The position numbers and the translations under genes were made by a program. The notes beneath the pieces were generated by a model. That model saw only the letters and a program-made list of their open reading frames with translations. It ran no database searches and had not been told where the DNA came from. A stretch of DNA of 64,000 bases from Isoetes taiwanensis (Eukaryota > Streptophyta > Lycopodiopsida > Isoetales > Isoetaceae): NCBI GenBank assembly GCA_021234155.1, contig JAJEKV010000053.1, positions 1-64,000 on the forward strand, in the 5' to 3' direction. Below, one piece after another: positions 33,626 through 45,121 of this stretch (positions within the stretch are counted from its first letter, which is position 1; each line of letters starts with the position of its first letter).

Positions 33626-36235
33626 ATTGCCTTTCTCATAAGCACATTTTCCTTGTCACAAAATGCTATTTATGTAAAAAAGCAAGTCCTAGTTGTTCAA
33701 CATTTGTCCTCCAATGGTTTGGTTATACAAAGAGAGTTATCATAATTGTCAAAATTGTCAGAGGTGCCCGTTCAAAACGGTTGCAATCCTATCTTGGTAG
33801 ATATATCATATGCAAAAGTTTTTCTTGCACTTAACCCAGCTTTTCCATCCTGCGCATGAGCTAAGTGGTAGTCATAGACAATACAGCTTTATTTCCATCA
33901 TACAATTTTAATGCTGCCTTATTTGTATTGCCAGCATCTAAATGTGCTAAATCCATGTCCATGTCCTGAAATATAAGTAGATCCTGGTCTTTAATAAGAG
34001 CCAGCAGTAGAAGACTTAAAATTTAGATCATACAATTATTTCTATAATTTTTGTGCAATAAGGATAACATATATACCAGTTTGATTGCAAGCTGTTAAGA
34101 AATGGCCATTGCCTTATAAGTGTATGTTCCAATGAGCCTGAACTGACTGCTAATAAGAGTCGAGGTCAAGGTCCAAGGGAGCTAGTTCTCATGCCTCTTT
34201 CCTGTTCGGAGTACCTTTTGCACAGGGAAACTGGCTTGTTCCATCTTCATCGATGCTTGGTTGATTGCTTGCTCGTTAAGCTTGCTCGTTCTTCACCTTT
34301 AATCTGGTAAAAGACAAACCATAGGGCTAAAAGACAAACCATGGGCACACACACAATACACAATGAATACCAAAGGAAGAGCTACAATCATCTATTGATG
34401 CATTTAGACCTTAAGGCAATTAAAGATTGACTTCATTCCACAATGTCTCGTTTGGCAAGTTATTAAATAACCACTAAAATCATTGCTATATTTCTGGATT
34501 AAGATGGTATTGTTTCAGCATGATTCATTCCATCCATATGCAGTTCTTCAGTTTTACAATAACCTGCTTCTGACTGATTTCTGCCAAGTCTATGCCCTTG
34601 CTCCAAAAGTGAAAATCTTGCTTTTTACGATTAAAAGCCAGCGCGCAATCATTTATACCATGCAATAAACTGGAATGATAAGCTATATGCCCATCTAGTT
34701 TTTAGAAGCAGGAAGAGGTCTATTCCACGTACTCCACATACTTGTTTGATAAACGAAATGTAAAAAGGAAATAACTTAGAATATTTTTCACCTACATTTA
34801 TTTACTCTAGAAAGGATGTTTTGAGGAATGACACCTGGACATATGCAAAGAGAAAGATTAACAGAAAATAAAAGAAGGGGCCTTTGTATGAAAAATGAAT
34901 AGAAGAAGCTCAAATTGCAGCAGAACAAATGAGAAAGGAACACTGCCACTGTTAACGGAAACACCAGATAGAAACACAGCTGACCATCTGCGGGGTTTGC
35001 AAAAACGCTGCAGTATATGAAGTGGGGAGGTCATGTCAGGGGAAACTAAAAAGGGAGAGGGGCAAAAGGGGCGGATTTTTGAGCTGTGCAGAAGGAAGGG
35101 GCATTGAAGGAAGGGGGCTGGAAGAAGAGGACATGGTTATAACTGGGTCCAGCAATTTTTTCATCAACTGGGCACGGGTTGTTGGATTTTCAGGGCTTCT
35201 ATGGAGCAGCTTGTTCTGCTCGTGAATGAAAACCTTAAGACAATCCAAAAGATTGATTTGGCTATTCCTTGGCGTTTCTCTGGATACTGAAACGAAAATG
35301 ACAAAAGAAACAACAAACATCTGAAACAGGATTTACCTGGGTATTTGTTGCAGTACAAACATAGAGTCTAGCAGCTGAGGTGCCAAAAAATTATATGCAT
35401 CCCTACATTTTGCAATAGATGCAAAATTAAGTACTTCTATCCCTACATTTTGCAATAAATTGATACAGTAATTTAAAGACACGCAAGGATACTAAGGTTG
35501 TTAACATATACCTTGCATCTTTTGTCCCAATGAAGGCTACATCCAGATTTCTGAACTTTGAATACCCTTTCCTCCTGCTGGAGTCTACAAACTCAATTCA
35601 TAAAAACTTCAGTCTACTCCAAAGGTGGCCAAAACTGTCTTTCATACTATAGATCAGTCAGTGATGAAGTGCCATATGGCACAACCCAGATACTCATCTA
35701 ATAATGCATGCAATGGTATGCAACAATTGTGTATGGATCAAATGGTAACATGCATTCAAAAGTATCAAGCCTAACTTGAAAACTGCATTACATCAAAGAA
35801 TCAAGATTTTGTGCCGTAACTACCTAGAAGAACCCAGACTTCCAAATGAACTGTTACATGATTAAGACCAAAGCTTTTCGGTTTGAGTGCCCTCACCAAA
35901 AGAGAGATGGAACTTTGTACAAAAAGACGGATTTGTGGATTTGAATGCCCACAAAAGCAAAAATGCTTGCTGCCCAGAACTTGTTGTAGAGATGAAAACG
36001 TGCAGAGCCCGAACTTAATGCATTCCGGCCCTGCTTCAGCACCTCCTTTGCTTCACGAACCTGTGCTTCAACACATGCCGTCCTACATCAAGCCATCGCA
36101 CTAATGCTGTAACCAGACATAATAAGCAGATGAGAAATGAAACCTCGTTGGGATTGCATGCACCTGTAGATTAGCTCAAGGTCGTTGAAAGCTGCTACCG
36201 TTTCACATACGAAAATCTCCTGCTGCCACTTTGAC
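33626..36235. other. No recognised gene
   Basis: Sequence of moderate GC with several pyrimidine-rich tracts that could be introns of an unrecognised gene. A ~35-bp phrase ('tccctacattttgcaat') is doubled at 35400-35458. Frames at 35022-35320 on both strands are low-complexity (Gly/Arg or Ser/Pro). Nothing can be named. Confidence 0.35.
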
Positions 36236-37948
36236 ATTCAAATGCCGACAGGACAAAATGTTTAGGGCGCTGAAGGATCGAGGCTGGAGGAGCAGCCAAA
36301 AAAGGGCTGCTGCTGTCTTTCTCAGACCGTGGCTGAAGTCGCAAATGCTGTTTCCTCCTCGCTCACTTAGGGTCTGCTGCAAACAGGGGTTTTAGCTGGG
36401 TGTATGGCCGCTACCTCTGGCTCTTATCTTTCTTGTCTCAGGTTGTGATCGGGTAAGAAATAAGTTTTCTGCTTTGTCCTTGCGTTCTGAGAACAGATAG
36501 CGACTAGCATACAGCTTGTGCTTTAACAGTTCTCGGCTCTTGCTTAGAACTGCATTATTCTTCTGGCTATTGCTAGGTGTTCATGAATGATAGTTAAGCA
36601 TGTTTCAGTCTTGGGCAGTTCTCACTAGCAATGAATCTTAATGTGTTGCACTCCTTGCAACCTGAAGACCGCACGCACTGCGGTTGTGATTGCACCCACT
36701 GCAATAACAGATTAAGACTGCACTCCCTGCAGTAACAGGTCAAGGCTGGTCAGTATTATGTCTGAGTGTTGAAAATGAAGCACTAGGATTTATGGCTTTG
36801 TGCTGCTTGCTTTCTTTCGTCCATGAATCGTATACAGGCATGAATGAAATAATACGCTGGTAATTCTCAAATAGACTGTGCTAGGATCTAATGTGGAAGA
36901 GCATGACAGGAACAAGGCAGGTTTGATTGTTGGAAGTGTGCACTACTCTTGTTGGGCCCTGAAATATACGCTTTGTTGTTTTGGTTGTAGATACTAGTGA
37001 TAGAGGAGCACCCTAGATTTATTGAGCCGGCATTTGGGATGATCCATTGTTGCTGTATTTACTGATTAGGAGGACAAAGAATATAGTGGCCTCTTCACAC
37101 TTGAGCAGTCCACCTTATATGTAATATTGCGGAGGTGCTTTTCAAGGTGTATTTGGTAATTGCTCAAGGCAAGGAGGCCTTTGTTTGGAGTACGACAATG
37201 GGAAAGTGATACATTTCTGAAGGTTGGAGTTGCATTGTTGTTGCTCTAGCTGTTTGGCAGGGATTCTTGTGTGTGATATGTGGATTTTACTAGAGTCTTG
37301 TTTAATTTATGCTGCCCTCTCCTATCCCAGCTGGGAGGAGGTGTGTTGTCCAGGAAAAGGTATAGACAAAGAAGGTCAGGAAAAGGTACGAGATCTAGGA
37401 GGCACTTGGTACGGGAGGACGAAGTGCTTTATAGGAGTAAAATGAAGATGGATCTCAAGCAGGGAGATTAAAGCAGGTGAAGAGGATGTGGACCACCCCT
37501 TTGGGGGAGGGCCTTGAGAGGCAAATGTGTTCTGGGAAGACGGTGAGGGTGCATGTGCTTAGTACATCCGTGGAATGGTGCTAGTGCCTCTCCCATAGTA
37601 CCTCCATAAATGCTGGACTAGAGGTCCTAGTTAACGCGTGGGAGGATGCTTCCTTAATATCTGCCTTCATCTTCTTGTATGTTCGGGGAGGTGCCTTAGG
37701 TGGTTCTATCTTTAGATGATCATGGGATTTCGACTTCAGTGGTCGTTGGAGTTTATAGTTTTTTTCCTGTTCCTGCACCTGGGTTCACAGCGCCTTTTGC
37801 TTCCAATTTGATCCATTGAGGGATCCGTTGTGATTTAATAATTCCTATCTGGCCCATTGTGGAGCCTTCAATAAGGCTTTAAGCCATGTACCTTTTTACT
37901 TATATAATATAAAAATACGTGCCTTCAAAAAAAAAAAATTCAAATGCC
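36236..37948 (+). mobile_element. Poly(A) retroelement insertion with 11-bp target-site duplication
   Basis: The word attcaaatgcc is present at 36236-36246 and again at 37938-37948. Immediately before the second copy is a run of 12 A (37927-37938). The inserted ~1.69 kb therefore has the hallmarks of LINE-mediated retrotransposition on the plus strand. Its last bases before the A run ('atataatataaaaatacgtg' then ccttc) resemble the 3' end of the minus-strand LINE at 25.1 kb ('tataatatgaagtaaaacac' then gttcttc). That suggests the same LINE family or a passenger copied by it. I could not identify protein domains inside, so it may be a LINE 3' untranslated region, or a processed transcript. Confidence 0.8.
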
Positions 37949-37949
37949 A

Positions 37950-40900
37950 TGTTTTAGAGCTCAGCAAGAGATGGCACTCTCAACCGTAGAAGCTCAGAGC
38001 AAGAAAAATACTTACCCGTTTTCACGCCAATAAAGGAAGAGTGGGGGTAGTAACAAAAAATGTGGCAAGAACCCAAAACTAATGGCACTGTCCGGTTAGC
38101 CTTCCTTATTCGCCCCCCCCTGAAAAGCACGGAAATTTTTGCCCCCCGATTTTGACGATGTTATTCAATGGTTTGAGTAATTTTTCTACGTTGTTTTTGC
38201 TTCTTTTTCCGCTTTTTTCACCGACATGTGTTTTCCTACTGTTTTCAAGTGAGGGGGTCAATAAGGAAGGTCTCCCTTTCTCGCTCTCTCGATTCCTTTC
38301 TACACCTTTTTGCTCTAAGCTCCCTCCCCTACTACCACAAACCCTAAGAAGGAAGCCGATGCATTAAAACCCGGCCCGACCATCATCACAGTTAGATCCT
38401 CTCCGAATTATCGCCTCGAAGTGCTCAAACACTCATTTCGTATGATTTGAAGGCAAGAGGAAAGATAGCCTAAAAAGCGTTTTGGGAAGGAAAATCCATT
38501 TTTGCTTCCAAAAGTCACACTCGAAAGGGCACACCCAAGATCGAAAGAAGATACCCCAAAAACTTTTAAGTAAGTAGGTATAGGATCGCCTCGAGCGCTA
38601 GTTTCTTAAGAACGTACATGTGCTCCTCTTATGTGGGAAATGTTCATCTTTTGTATTTTGAAAAAATATTATAAATAGTTTGATGTTTTTGCAAGTCAAC
38701 AATGACCTGCTTAAGCATAGAAGAAAAAACAACAGGGCAACCATTTCTTAACGCCTCCTACAACAATATTATAGGCATCCTTCTTTTTCACGGATGCACT
38801 ATTCAAGACTTGAGTCTCATCAAGAACTATATAATCGCCATATTCTTACCTTCAACAAAAAGAGTAGTCCAAAATTATAGTCAGACACTTTAACATCTAC
38901 AACCTTAAAGCAAAAAATGAGAGGCCAGCAAAGATGCAAGTGTCAACGACAACAACACCATTGCGCTTGTGGACTATAACAAAGGTAGATGAACAATGAA
39001 TTGTTCCTTAACTACTTCATAAAAATAAAGGCAAAGACCAAAGAAAGTTACATACAATACATATGGCATCCGGAAAATAGATGCCATCCTACCACCACAT
39101 GTCGCTAAAAATCAATGTTAAAATCCAGAACATAACATTCCTAAGAATGAATCACAAGGCAAAGGATGGGTGATATGATTTCTCACATTGAAACAAAAGA
39201 AAAAGGATCGGGCAGATGGCAATTCTCACAAAAAACAAGATAAAAGTGATGGGATAAAAGTGTTCCCGATAATGATGTAACGTAAATAGAACTCATGATA
39301 CAAAAATGACCCAAAGCAAAAACAAAAAAAAAAAACATACTGTAGAGTTTGTGTTGTTTTTACATCAAATACAATATGGTTGTGAAGATTGTGTTCCTTT
39401 TTCTTCTATATTTGAATACCTATATAATAAACCGCACTTTGGCAAAAATCAAATTGGGAAGATTTGAAGCACACCATGCAAAGTTCATAGAAGATAAACT
39501 CCACGTAATATTTTTCGTTTTCGCAAAAGATAGTAAAATTAGACCTTTGATTGCTTATGCTATTTTTATAATTGAAAATTTGACCACCAACAAGTTGAAT
39601 AGTTTTATTGATTTTGGAGATAAATTGCATCAAAAATTATCTATGTATACACAAAATTAGAGTAGTAAATTGTATTACTTCCTATGATTACAAAGGATGA
39701 ACAGTCAGTATATAGTCATGTTAATAGTTATAAGTGGAAAACTCACAGAGGCAACAAAATATCTATTAGATAAAAGTAAACATTCGGGGAAAGTTCTTCC
39801 GGGTCATGGTGTGCTCCACCACGATAGATGTTCATTGTCCATTCAACCTCACCCACGACTTCGAATTCCAATGTATCACCAACTTTAAGAGAATAGTGGT
39901 CTAACTAGCGTATCCCAATTATGACTCAAACAATATCGACTATGATAGTTGAGTAAATAAAATATCCAATTATGCCTAATGAGGCATTCAAAATTTAGCA
40001 AAGGCTAAGTTTATAGTAAAGTGGGAAACAAAAGGATATTACAAGGTTCATTATTACATGGAAAATTTGTACTTGTGATCTTTGTTGAAGGTACATATTT
40101 GATAGCAAAGATTTTATTAGCGCTACGATGTAATAAAACATGTTATTGGGTGTTCGACTAGTCTCCGTAATACTTCAGCAAGCCAAATCTTATTCCCAAG
40201 CACAACTCAATGCTTTATCTAGTCAACTAATTGCCTCTCACATATTTCAAAGGCAAATCTTTCTGGAATACTTTAATGTCTTTGAAAATCTGTCTACTAT
40301 AAGTCATACATATAAATCTTCCCCTGTTTCTTTAGCTACACCTACTTTTTCTATGTCCACGCTTAGGGTCATTTCGTGTACTTTGGAATATTATTTCAGA
40401 GCATCACAAATTATTATACAATTTCAAGAATTGCTAAATTACTTCTGGGTTGAAGTGTAACATGTGGAAATGAACGTGAGATATCCTCTGCTACCAATGT
40501 ATTAATTGCAGGCATCTCATGAGATAATGTATTAAATAACATCTTATGGAAATCTATATGTAATTTGAATATTTTCGCCCCTTTTTATCGAGATAATTAT
40601 ATCAAATTACTCTTCCTTATAAACATCTTCTTTATATTCATAGCCATCCATTACTATTACATGCAAAGTCAAATATTTGGTGCAAAAATATTTCTATTTA
40701 GTAACTCAGTCCATTAAATTTAAACGAGTCAGAAAAGAGAAATCTTCATGGCAAAATGAGAACATCTCTAAGAGAAATGTTCTTATAGAGTGCCCAAGAT
40801 CTCAGAATTATGAATCAAGCTCCTACATGATGTTGAGGCAATTCATATATATTCATTCTAACTAACATAACCAGCTCTGGAACCTTGAACATTGCCACCA

Positions 40901-40974
40901 AAAATAAGTCTACGGAAAATTTATTCGTACAATACACAATTCATTTTGCACAGACCTTAAATAACAAGGGACTT
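37950..40974. other. AT-rich stretch with no recognised gene
   Basis: Open frames are short and AT-rich, the longest 106 codons at 40140-40460. I found no motif and no match to other parts of the window. A C run (38113-38121) and several A runs may be sequencing-sensitive. Confidence 0.4.
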
Positions 40975-41264
40975 GTATATGAATAAAAATCAAAGATGTG
41001 TATATTTTGAATTGCTAGTTTATCATAAAAGATAAAATGGTTGCCACTTGATACAACTACCAAATAGATCACAAGTACTAAATATTGCTAAACATGTATA
41101 GAATAGAATATAGAATAGAATATGTAGCATAATAACAGGGGGTTTTCTTTGTGTTTTTGTACGCTTTTCACTAAGGTTTTCCTATGATTTCGTGATGTAT
41201 TCAAATGGATGTACTAATGCGTACATCTAGAGTGCACCATTTCTGAGCCATTGATTTTAGCCTT

Positions 41265-41530
41265 TTTTTCCAATGGTCAATAACCAATGGCTCACAACAA
41301 AAGCCCTTTTTTGTGCGTGCAAGATAATGGTCAACAACCAATGGCTCACAACAAAAGCCCTAATGCGCACATCTAGAGTGTGCACCATTTCGAGCCATTG
41401 ATTTTAGTCTTTTTTTTCCAATGGTCAACAACCAATGGCTCATAACAAAGCCCTTTTTTTGTGCTGTGGTGCATAATGGTCAACAACCAATGGCTCACAA
41501 CAAAGCCCTCTTTTTGTGTGTGTGGTGCAT
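41265..41530. repeat. Four tandem copies of an 'aaccaatggctcacaac' unit
   Basis: The unit 'atggtcaacaaccaatggct' plus 'cacaacaaagccct' starts near 41271, 41327, 41420 and 41477. The word 'gagccattgattttag' before it (41248 and 41392) is nearly the reverse complement of 'accaatggctc', giving foldback potential. Confidence 0.88.
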
Positions 41531-42244
41531 AACGGGCACATGAAGGGCTTGAAGGTTTTGATGTAGTGCTTTCCACGGCAACACACATTTCTTATCATAA
41601 CTTTTGATCTAGAGCTCCTGTTTGAGATGATTTTTATTAGTTGGAAAGCTCTCTCTCGAGATCTTTTTGATAGTGTATGATATGGTTATGTTTGGTTAAG
41701 TTATCTATGCTAAAACAGCAATTTTTCGTCCGGGTTTTGTAGGCTTTCACATCCTACCAATGGATTAATCTGAGGGATTACTTGCTTATTGGATATTGTT
41801 TTATGGCTCATTCAATGAAGCTTGCAAAAATTACCATGCAATTTAGATTTTAAGGCGGTTATTAACAAAATTCCAAGGCTTCTAGATCCTTGTGCTAACA
41901 AGCAAAAAAAGTTTCCCACTTTGGTTTCTCACCACAAGAATCCATGGAGGCCAAAGGTCGCCGTTAAATTCTAGTTCAAAAATGTTTGTGTATGGGTGTT
42001 GCAAACTTTATGACTTCTAATAATGGGATCAATGGGCTTCTATCTTTATGGTAACTTTTACTTATGTTCTATTTGTTTTATTGTGATGAAATTCAAAAGC
42101 TGTGTGATAAAAGCCTCAAAGGAATTCTAGTTTTTTTTGGTTTGAATTCTAAATTTGTTGTCACACGACGGGGATGTCCCTAAGGTCCTTCTAAGGGGCC
42201 AAAAAATTTTTTTGGCAACACAAACCATTAACATCCAACATATA

Positions 42245-42715
42245 AAAATTAAATCCCCAACACATAACAACCATTGACATTAATAACCAACATATTCACC
42301 ATATGATTAATTGACATTAATTATTGTTTGTTAGGCTCTTAAACCCCCCTTTGGTTTGGGTGCATATTCACACCAAGGGGTGGCGAGGGTAGCCAGAGCC
42401 CTCATAATTGTATTTTGCACGCATAAAAATTAACACCATATAGTATTCTCTTGGAAATCTTATAGTATTTTGCTAATCTTGTTATACAAAAGATAGCAAA
42501 TTTTGTACTTGCATACCCCACAAACGAGGAACTTTACGCACGGTGTAGATTAAGGAATAAGGGGTGAATATGCCTATCCAATGTTGTCCCGGAGTCACCC
42601 GTGTGAATATGCACCCAAACCAAAGGGGGTTTATGGGGATTTTAATTTAAATGTGTTGGACCCAATGGTTGTGTTAATTAATGTCAATGGTAGTTATGTA
42701 GCCATCTAGCTTCTC
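42245..42715. mobile_element. Inverted-repeat element (MITE-like), copy 2
   Basis: Inner arms: 'ccctttggtttgggtgcata' to 'ttcacacc' near 42350-42374 and 'gtgtgaatatgcacccaaac' to 'gggggttt' near 42601-42632. Outer arms: 'cacataacaaccattgacat' near 42260 and its mirror 'atgtcaatggtagttatgt' near 42683-42701. The central ~230 bp match the 29.5-kb element closely (for example 'gcataccccacaaacgagga'). No coding capacity. The two-level arms suggest either long terminal repeats of one element or one element nested in another. Confidence 0.85.
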
Positions 42716-44358
42716 TTGTTCTTTATATTACCCGCATCGTGCTTATACCGCTTCTTGGCCATACAATACATCGCTATAAACAGTTTTGAACTGTACTTTG
42801 TGGGCCCGCCTTGATCGGGCCATCCGTGCTTCTCAAATTATTAGCCCTCTCTCTTTTGTGCACCCCCTGTCTTATTATCATTTCTTTTATAATTTTGCCT
42901 ACACCGTGGAGTGTCTTCTTTGTCCATCGTCTCGGGAGTGGGAGATCCCACCTTTTGTTAAATTTGGACCTTATGTCGGCAGTAGACCCGCACTCTTTTA
43001 CCATGTGCTCTTCGCCTTCTATTTTCCGAAAGTCACATACTCATATATTCGCTCTCCGCTCTATCTATCTTGCTCCATCTATCTTTTCTCAATTGAGATA
43101 AAAAATAGATAGATAGATTTGTGTAATGTTTGAGACAACACTATGCAAATTTAGCTAAGAATTTTACTGTTGTACCTTTACAATTAAAACGACCTTGGAA
43201 CCAAAAAATCAAGGTCAGCCGTGATAACTTTATTCTAGATATAAAAAGGAAGAAGGCCAACAAGCCCTCCTTGACTAGTAAGATGTGAACTTCAAGATGA
43301 CTTGTAATTTATGAAATCCATACTTCCCTTTAAAAGGAACACCAAAGTGGGATAAACCCAAACATATCGACTGCTATCTCTCAGAATCTTAACTTCAATG
43401 AAAATAGCAAAGCTCAAAACATAAGGATACATTCCTTCCTATGTTTATATGTCGTTGAGGCCCTCGCCTATTTTCACGTCGAGTGAGACAGAAAGAAGCA
43501 AGAGGAGAATAAAGGGTCCGCTGCAAGACCCATCCATGTGGCCCTCCTTCAAATTGATAACAACGTCTGTTTCTCTCACCTTTTAGCGAGAAGGAATAAT
43601 AGCATTCATGCCATCGTGGAGCTCACTTAAAAGGGAAAGGGTACTTGAACAGATGAAGCTTAGATCCCCAACCAAAATCTATGTCATACATGTGAAAGCT
43701 AGACATATCAGTATTGTTCAAATCCATGCAGGATTGAAGGACCCAATGGCCGTGCCAAAGGCTTACCACAATAATTTGAAGCCAATCGATAAAGGAACGC
43801 CCAAGGGATTGAGAGGGATGGGACGGATGGTGTTATGGATAAGATTACCGTGGTATGAAATATGGAGGTTGGCTATGGCGCATACTGTGGACTAGAAGCT
43901 CGAAAAACAAGGGCGGCATTGCCAAAGTAGCGGGAGGAAGGGGAGGACGAGTCTATTCGCCCTTCCGATACTACCGTATGGTGAGACCGGTTGGCGGGTC
44001 TTCTTGGCCATTCCAAATGCTTTGGTTATGCATTTCCAAATCAATGCTATAGTCGTTTACATTACCTTGTCCTCGCCATATCCAAACTGCCCTCTTTTCG
44101 ATCTCCTCCATCCTCTAGCCCTTCTTTGCTTACTTCAAAAATAATATGTTTTTCTTTACATTTTCATTCCGCAGTAGTTTCCTCATTTGTAAAGATATTT
44201 GTTTTGCCATTATCCTCTAATAAAAGCGACTCAGACTCTTGGGTGAATACTCTGGCTAGCTGGATCTCGGCAGTTTATGTGCTAGGTGAAGGGAACCAGA
44301 TAAGGCTATTTACGAAAAGCCAAGTCTAAGGACGAAGATGAGGGGAACATAGAAGGAC

Positions 44359-44878
44359 TGTTGGTCACGGTAGCACTCACGATGCCGGGACTATTCCACT
44401 TATCTGACGGACGAGGGTCAAGCTCAAGGATCATGATCCAGCCAGGGTCAGCCATCCAAGGCCCACATGAGAAGACCAAGCAGCGACCTATCCAAGGCTC
44501 CAGACAAGTGATGGGCCCGTCCACTTGCTTGCGTCGTGTCCGTGATTCTAGGCACTTCAGAGGCACCGCCAACATTCCTGCAAATCAGGCCTCCTTCCAG
44601 TGTGCAGAATCGGTCGATGTCTATATTGGGCAAAGCCCATTGTACTATATATATGGTAGAGCTCCAGGATATAGGGGCTAGATGAGTTTTAGTCTTGTCT
44701 CTCTTGATCTTCTCTCGATTTAGCGAGAGCTCATGTATATTCATCATTGATATCAAAACATATCATTTCCTCTCCATTGTTCTTTTACGATTTCGTTTTC
44801 TTCTTCTTGTTCTTTTTTCTTGCAAATCAGCGTGACATAGTCCCCGGATTCTCTGTTGTAGATCCAGGGTCCTCCACA
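44359..44878 (+). repeat. 5' LTR of the gypsy element
   Basis: Begins tgttggtc and ends cctccaca. It aligns with 54462-54970 along its length, weakly in the first half and strongly from 'ccattgtactatatatat' onward, through 'gggctagatgagtttt', 'gtcttgtctctctt', 'attcatcattgatatcaaa' and 'ttcttcttgttctttt'. The 'tactatatatatg' word is a plausible core promoter TATA element. Ends were chosen from the TG...CA rule and from where similarity stops. Confidence 0.75.
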
Positions 44879-45121
44879 GTGTCTTGTACCGAGTTCGAAC
44901 GGACCCCAAACACTGTCGCATTGCTTAGGGGTCTGATTACGTTTTCCTTCTTCTTAGCCATGTGCGTAGAACTTCACGCCCGAAGAACTGCTTCCCCGGA
45001 GCGTCTCGATTGGAAGCGCCATCATGAGGCTGTTAAGTGACATGTATGGATCTGCTTATGATGACGTGAGGGGAGGCCACATTGGGTCTAGGAACCGGTC
45101 GAGCCACCCACCCCTCGTGTC

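Larger units (their letters stand above)
41101..43103. mobile_element. ~2-kb DNA inserted in repeat R1
   Basis: Defined by comparison with the uninterrupted copy at 58.4 kb. It begins with the 'gtagcataataacagggggt' segment also found at 27.0 kb and ends near 'caattgagataaaaa'. Inside are a four-fold tandem repeat (41265-41530), a T-rich segment, and the complete inverted-repeat element at 42.24-42.7 kb. The AT-rich joints (agaatagaat and atagatagatag) prevent exact definition of a target-site duplication. It may be one element or several nested ones. Confidence 0.7.
40975..44270 (+). repeat. Dispersed repeat R1, copy A, split by a ~2-kb insertion
   Basis: 40975-41100 and 43104-44265 together match 58331-59625 in order and orientation. 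In the copy at 58 kb the two halves are joined directly ('gctaaacatgtata' followed within 15 bases by 'tagatagatagatttg'). In this copy they are separated by about 2 kb. The right half encodes a frame (43608-43895) with MKLRSPTKIYVI that has a counterpart at 58947-59216 in the second copy. The repeat class is unknown. Confidence 0.85.

Noticed and set aside
33850-33880. gagctaagtggtag, a tRNA A-box-like word
   Set aside because: No B box follows within the usual distance and no cloverleaf could be drawn.
35036-35320. 94-codon minus-strand frame as a gene start
   Set aside because: Ser/Pro-rich low complexity, no recognisable domain, and a plus-strand frame overlaps it.
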